From positions 1 through 13,488 of the forward strand of contig JAUCGD010000078.1 in the NCBI GenBank assembly GCA_030377945.1: a stretch of DNA of 13,488 nt, read 5' to 3'. Below, in pieces: positions 12,624 to 13,488 of the stretch (its first letter is position 1; each line of letters begins with the position of its first letter). Under the pieces are notes generated by a model. The model had not been told where the DNA came from. It did not search any database and saw nothing but the letters and a program-made list of their open reading frames with translations. A program made the position numbers and the translations under genes. This DNA is from Desulfobacterales bacterium HSG17. GTDB taxonomy: Bacteria > Desulfobacterota > Desulfobacteria > Desulfobacterales > Desulfococcaceae.

Positions 12624-12823
12624 GATTCTTTGGCCAATTGTTCATAAAAGGCCTGAGCATCATCAAGTTCCAACAAATCAGTATCTGTATTATCCTGCAT
12701 TAAATGATACAATGCATGGTCTTCAAGTATTTGTTCAATTTTAATAAAATTTTCAATAGAAACTTGGACAGCTATTTTTTTATTATTTTCGTCTATTATA
12801 TATTGTTTATCAATTAATTCCAT
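12620..12823 (-). CDS. Small antitoxin of the broken RelE module
   Basis: 67 residues from ATG 12823, placed eight bases after AAAGG; a GTG three codons earlier (12832) overlaps that ribosome site and is unlikely. MELIDKQYIIDENNKKIAVQ, then VSIENFIKIEQILEDHALYH fits small Phd/RelB-like antitoxins that accompany RelE toxins (the pattern of a short strand, an IAVQ.S.E.F hairpin and a long helix). The C-terminus is acidic. With the toxin broken, this gene is a solitary antitoxin with a still good promoter. It could remain as an anti-addiction factor for related toxins elsewhere, which is inference. No named family is certain. Confidence 0.78.
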   Translation of the reverse strand: MELIDKQYIIDENNKKIAVQVSIENFIKIEQILEDHALYHLMQDNTDTDLLELDDAQAFYEQLAKES

Positions 12824-12860
12824 TTCATTCACCTTTCTTTTTAATTATGGCACTAATCAA

Positions 12861-12889
12861 ATTATAGCAAACTTTCTGTAACAGAGCAA
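12861..12889 (-). promoter_or_regulatory. Promoter of the antitoxin-relE module
   Basis: On the - strand, TTGCTC (12884-12889) and a perfect TATAAT (12861-12866) are 17 bases apart, with TG one base before the -10 (extended -10). Unlike the neighbouring modules, I see no strong palindrome here. Confidence 0.6.
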
Positions 12890-12907
12890 TTAGAACACAT
12901 GATAATC

Positions 12908-13328
12908 TTAACCGCGAAACAAACTAATTAAAAATTCAAAACTAAAAACTAAAAACTCAAAATTGGATTTGGATTTGGATTTGAAAAATCCCAAAACCCC
13001 AATCCCATAAAAAACAAATTGTCCAACCAACAAAAACAAAAAGAATCCTGACGCAAAAGCCAGAATAACATTACTTACCAACGCCAAAGCAAGGAAAAAA
13101 GGCACCAGCCATCTCAACAGCTTGTGACAAAAAAATTGAATTCTCCAACTTATCCTGAATTCTCTTCTCTTCATTAAATGCTGTAATGATCAAAGTTACA
13201 CTCGGTGTCACAGATTCGCGCTTAACCTCTTTAGACCTGATATTCTTAATTATCACCAAAGAGAACGGATAACCAAAATAGGCATAAAAAACCATGAACA
13301 ACGAAAAAAAAAATATAAAAATTATCAT
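12908..13328 (-). pseudogene. Glycosyltransferase family 2 remnant, copy 3 (N- and C-terminal ends fused out of frame)
   Basis: From ATG 13328 the - strand encodes a membrane anchor (MVFYAYFGYPFSLVIIKNI), VTLIITAFNEEKRIQDKLEN, and then shifts at SIFLSQ. The other frame from about 13134 carries FCHKLLRWLVPFFLALALVS, NVILAFASGF, FLFLLVGQFVFYGIGVLGFF, the C-terminal membrane segments usual for these transferases. The catalytic middle is deleted: similarity to copy 1 ends at 13134, just inside a run of seven A. The C-terminal frame ends in a low-complexity tail with a stop at 12908. Copies 1 and 3 are about nine-tenths identical by eye over 190 bases. It lies next to a toxin remnant with no gap (TAA then ATG). 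Confidence 0.83.
12926..12982. repeat. Low-complexity tract: AACTAAA-type repeats and three GGATTT units
   Basis: Tandem AACTAAAA-like units near 12938-12957 are followed by (GGATTT)x3 at 12965-12982. A related AATTCAAA/CTAAAAATTCAAA tract lies at about 9525-9558, beside glycosyltransferase copy 1. Both tracts accompany a remnant of the same gene, which suggests they travelled with it or mark recombination edges. Confidence 0.6.
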
Positions 13329-13488
13329 TTACAACCCAAATGAAGGCAGAGGCAGTCTACTATTTTCTATAGATTTTTCATTTATACAGACAGCCTTGTC
13401 TACAGTATACACTGAAGTTACAGCCAATCCAATAAAATCATTTCGCTGATCAGGCTGGGTAATAACAAGGACAGGACGTCTTTTACGG
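13329..13488 (-). CDS. PemK/MazF-like toxin, 3' part, probably truncated
   Basis: The frame is open at the window edge and gives 52 residues: RKRRPVLVITQPDQRNDFIG, LAVTSVYTVDKAVCI and SRLPLPSFGL, then TAA at 13329-13331. RRPVLVI, the L.VTSV strand and the G.LP.PS motif fit the PemK/MazF-like toxins that read RPVLVI, APITS and GLPKPSWV. In that group the chain continues after PSWV with about 30 to 40 residues (the dkL.tl... helix); here it stops at PSFGL, and the next base starts the ATG of glycosyltransferase copy 3. I infer that the toxin was cut at this junction. Its start and any antitoxin lie outside the window. Confidence 0.7.
   Translation of the reverse strand, partial: RKRRPVLVITQPDQRNDFIGLAVTSVYTVDKAVCINEKSIENSRLPLPSFGL

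Noticed and set aside
12908..13174. A separate small membrane protein on the - strand
   Set aside because: Its hydrophobic segments match the C-terminus of membrane glycosyltransferases and it sits behind the N-terminal part of the same gene, so it is read as part of remnant copy 3.
6259..13488. Integron cassette array as explanation for many TA modules in one direction
   Set aside because: I looked between the modules for attC-like pairs (GTTRRRY with RYYYAAC in inverted layout) and found none. Modules have their own promoters and no integrase is present, although one could lie outside the window.
1..13488. CRISPR array, tRNA or rRNA genes
   Set aside because: No regularly spaced identical repeats with unique spacers and no tRNA- or rRNA-like sequence was seen. 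The only direct repeats are short tandem or operator repeats.

Overview
The window is A+T-rich bacterial DNA with Shine-Dalgarno sites and sigma70-like promoters. Its content (a surface-polysaccharide type operon next to a dense island of toxin-antitoxin modules, broken glycosyltransferases and a decayed IS21 element) suggests a Gram-negative accessory region. I think of Desulfobacterota or similar anaerobes, but this is an impression and no gene here fixes the taxon.

Left part (1-5065, all + strand). After the tail of a DUF4143-type ATPase come four tightly spaced genes: an AsnB-type glutamine-dependent amidotransferase, an N-acetyl sugar amidotransferase (WbpG-like, PP-loop ATPase with CxxC pairs), a stand-alone acyl/peptidyl carrier protein, and an AMP-dependent acyl/aminoacyl ligase that overlaps the carrier gene by one base. 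They form one transcription unit. I infer a pathway that activates a carboxylic or amino acid, loads it on the carrier, and amidates a sugar or an attached acid for a surface glycan. The substrate cannot be read from the sequence.

Middle and right part (5138-13488). About 8 kb holds ten toxin-antitoxin (TA) modules almost end to end. On the + strand: a ParD-like antitoxin with a zeta-type kinase toxin. On the - strand, left to right: yefM-yoeB, a ribbon-helix-helix antitoxin with PemK/MazF, vapBC, mazEF, higBA, a Phd-type antitoxin with a PIN toxin, a second yefM-yoeB, a Phd-like antitoxin with a RelE toxin truncated by an IS21 end, and a PemK/MazF-like toxin that is cut by the window edge and also seems to lack its C-terminus. 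Most modules have their own recognisable promoter with a palindromic operator. Three modules share the TGTACA operator core known for YefM.

Between the modules lies debris. There are three copies of the 5' end of one membrane glycosyltransferase gene (9186-9509, 10251-10355, 12908-13328), all on the - strand and none intact. There is also a higA fossil (6851-6946) and an IS21 remnant whose istA and istB parts are joined by an internal deletion (11805-12439). Two glycosyltransferase copies begin directly after a toxin stop codon (TAA then ATG). Recombination at this gene's start may therefore have helped assemble the island. That is the most unusual structure in the window; the amidotransferase/carrier/ligase cassette is the most interesting possible biochemistry.
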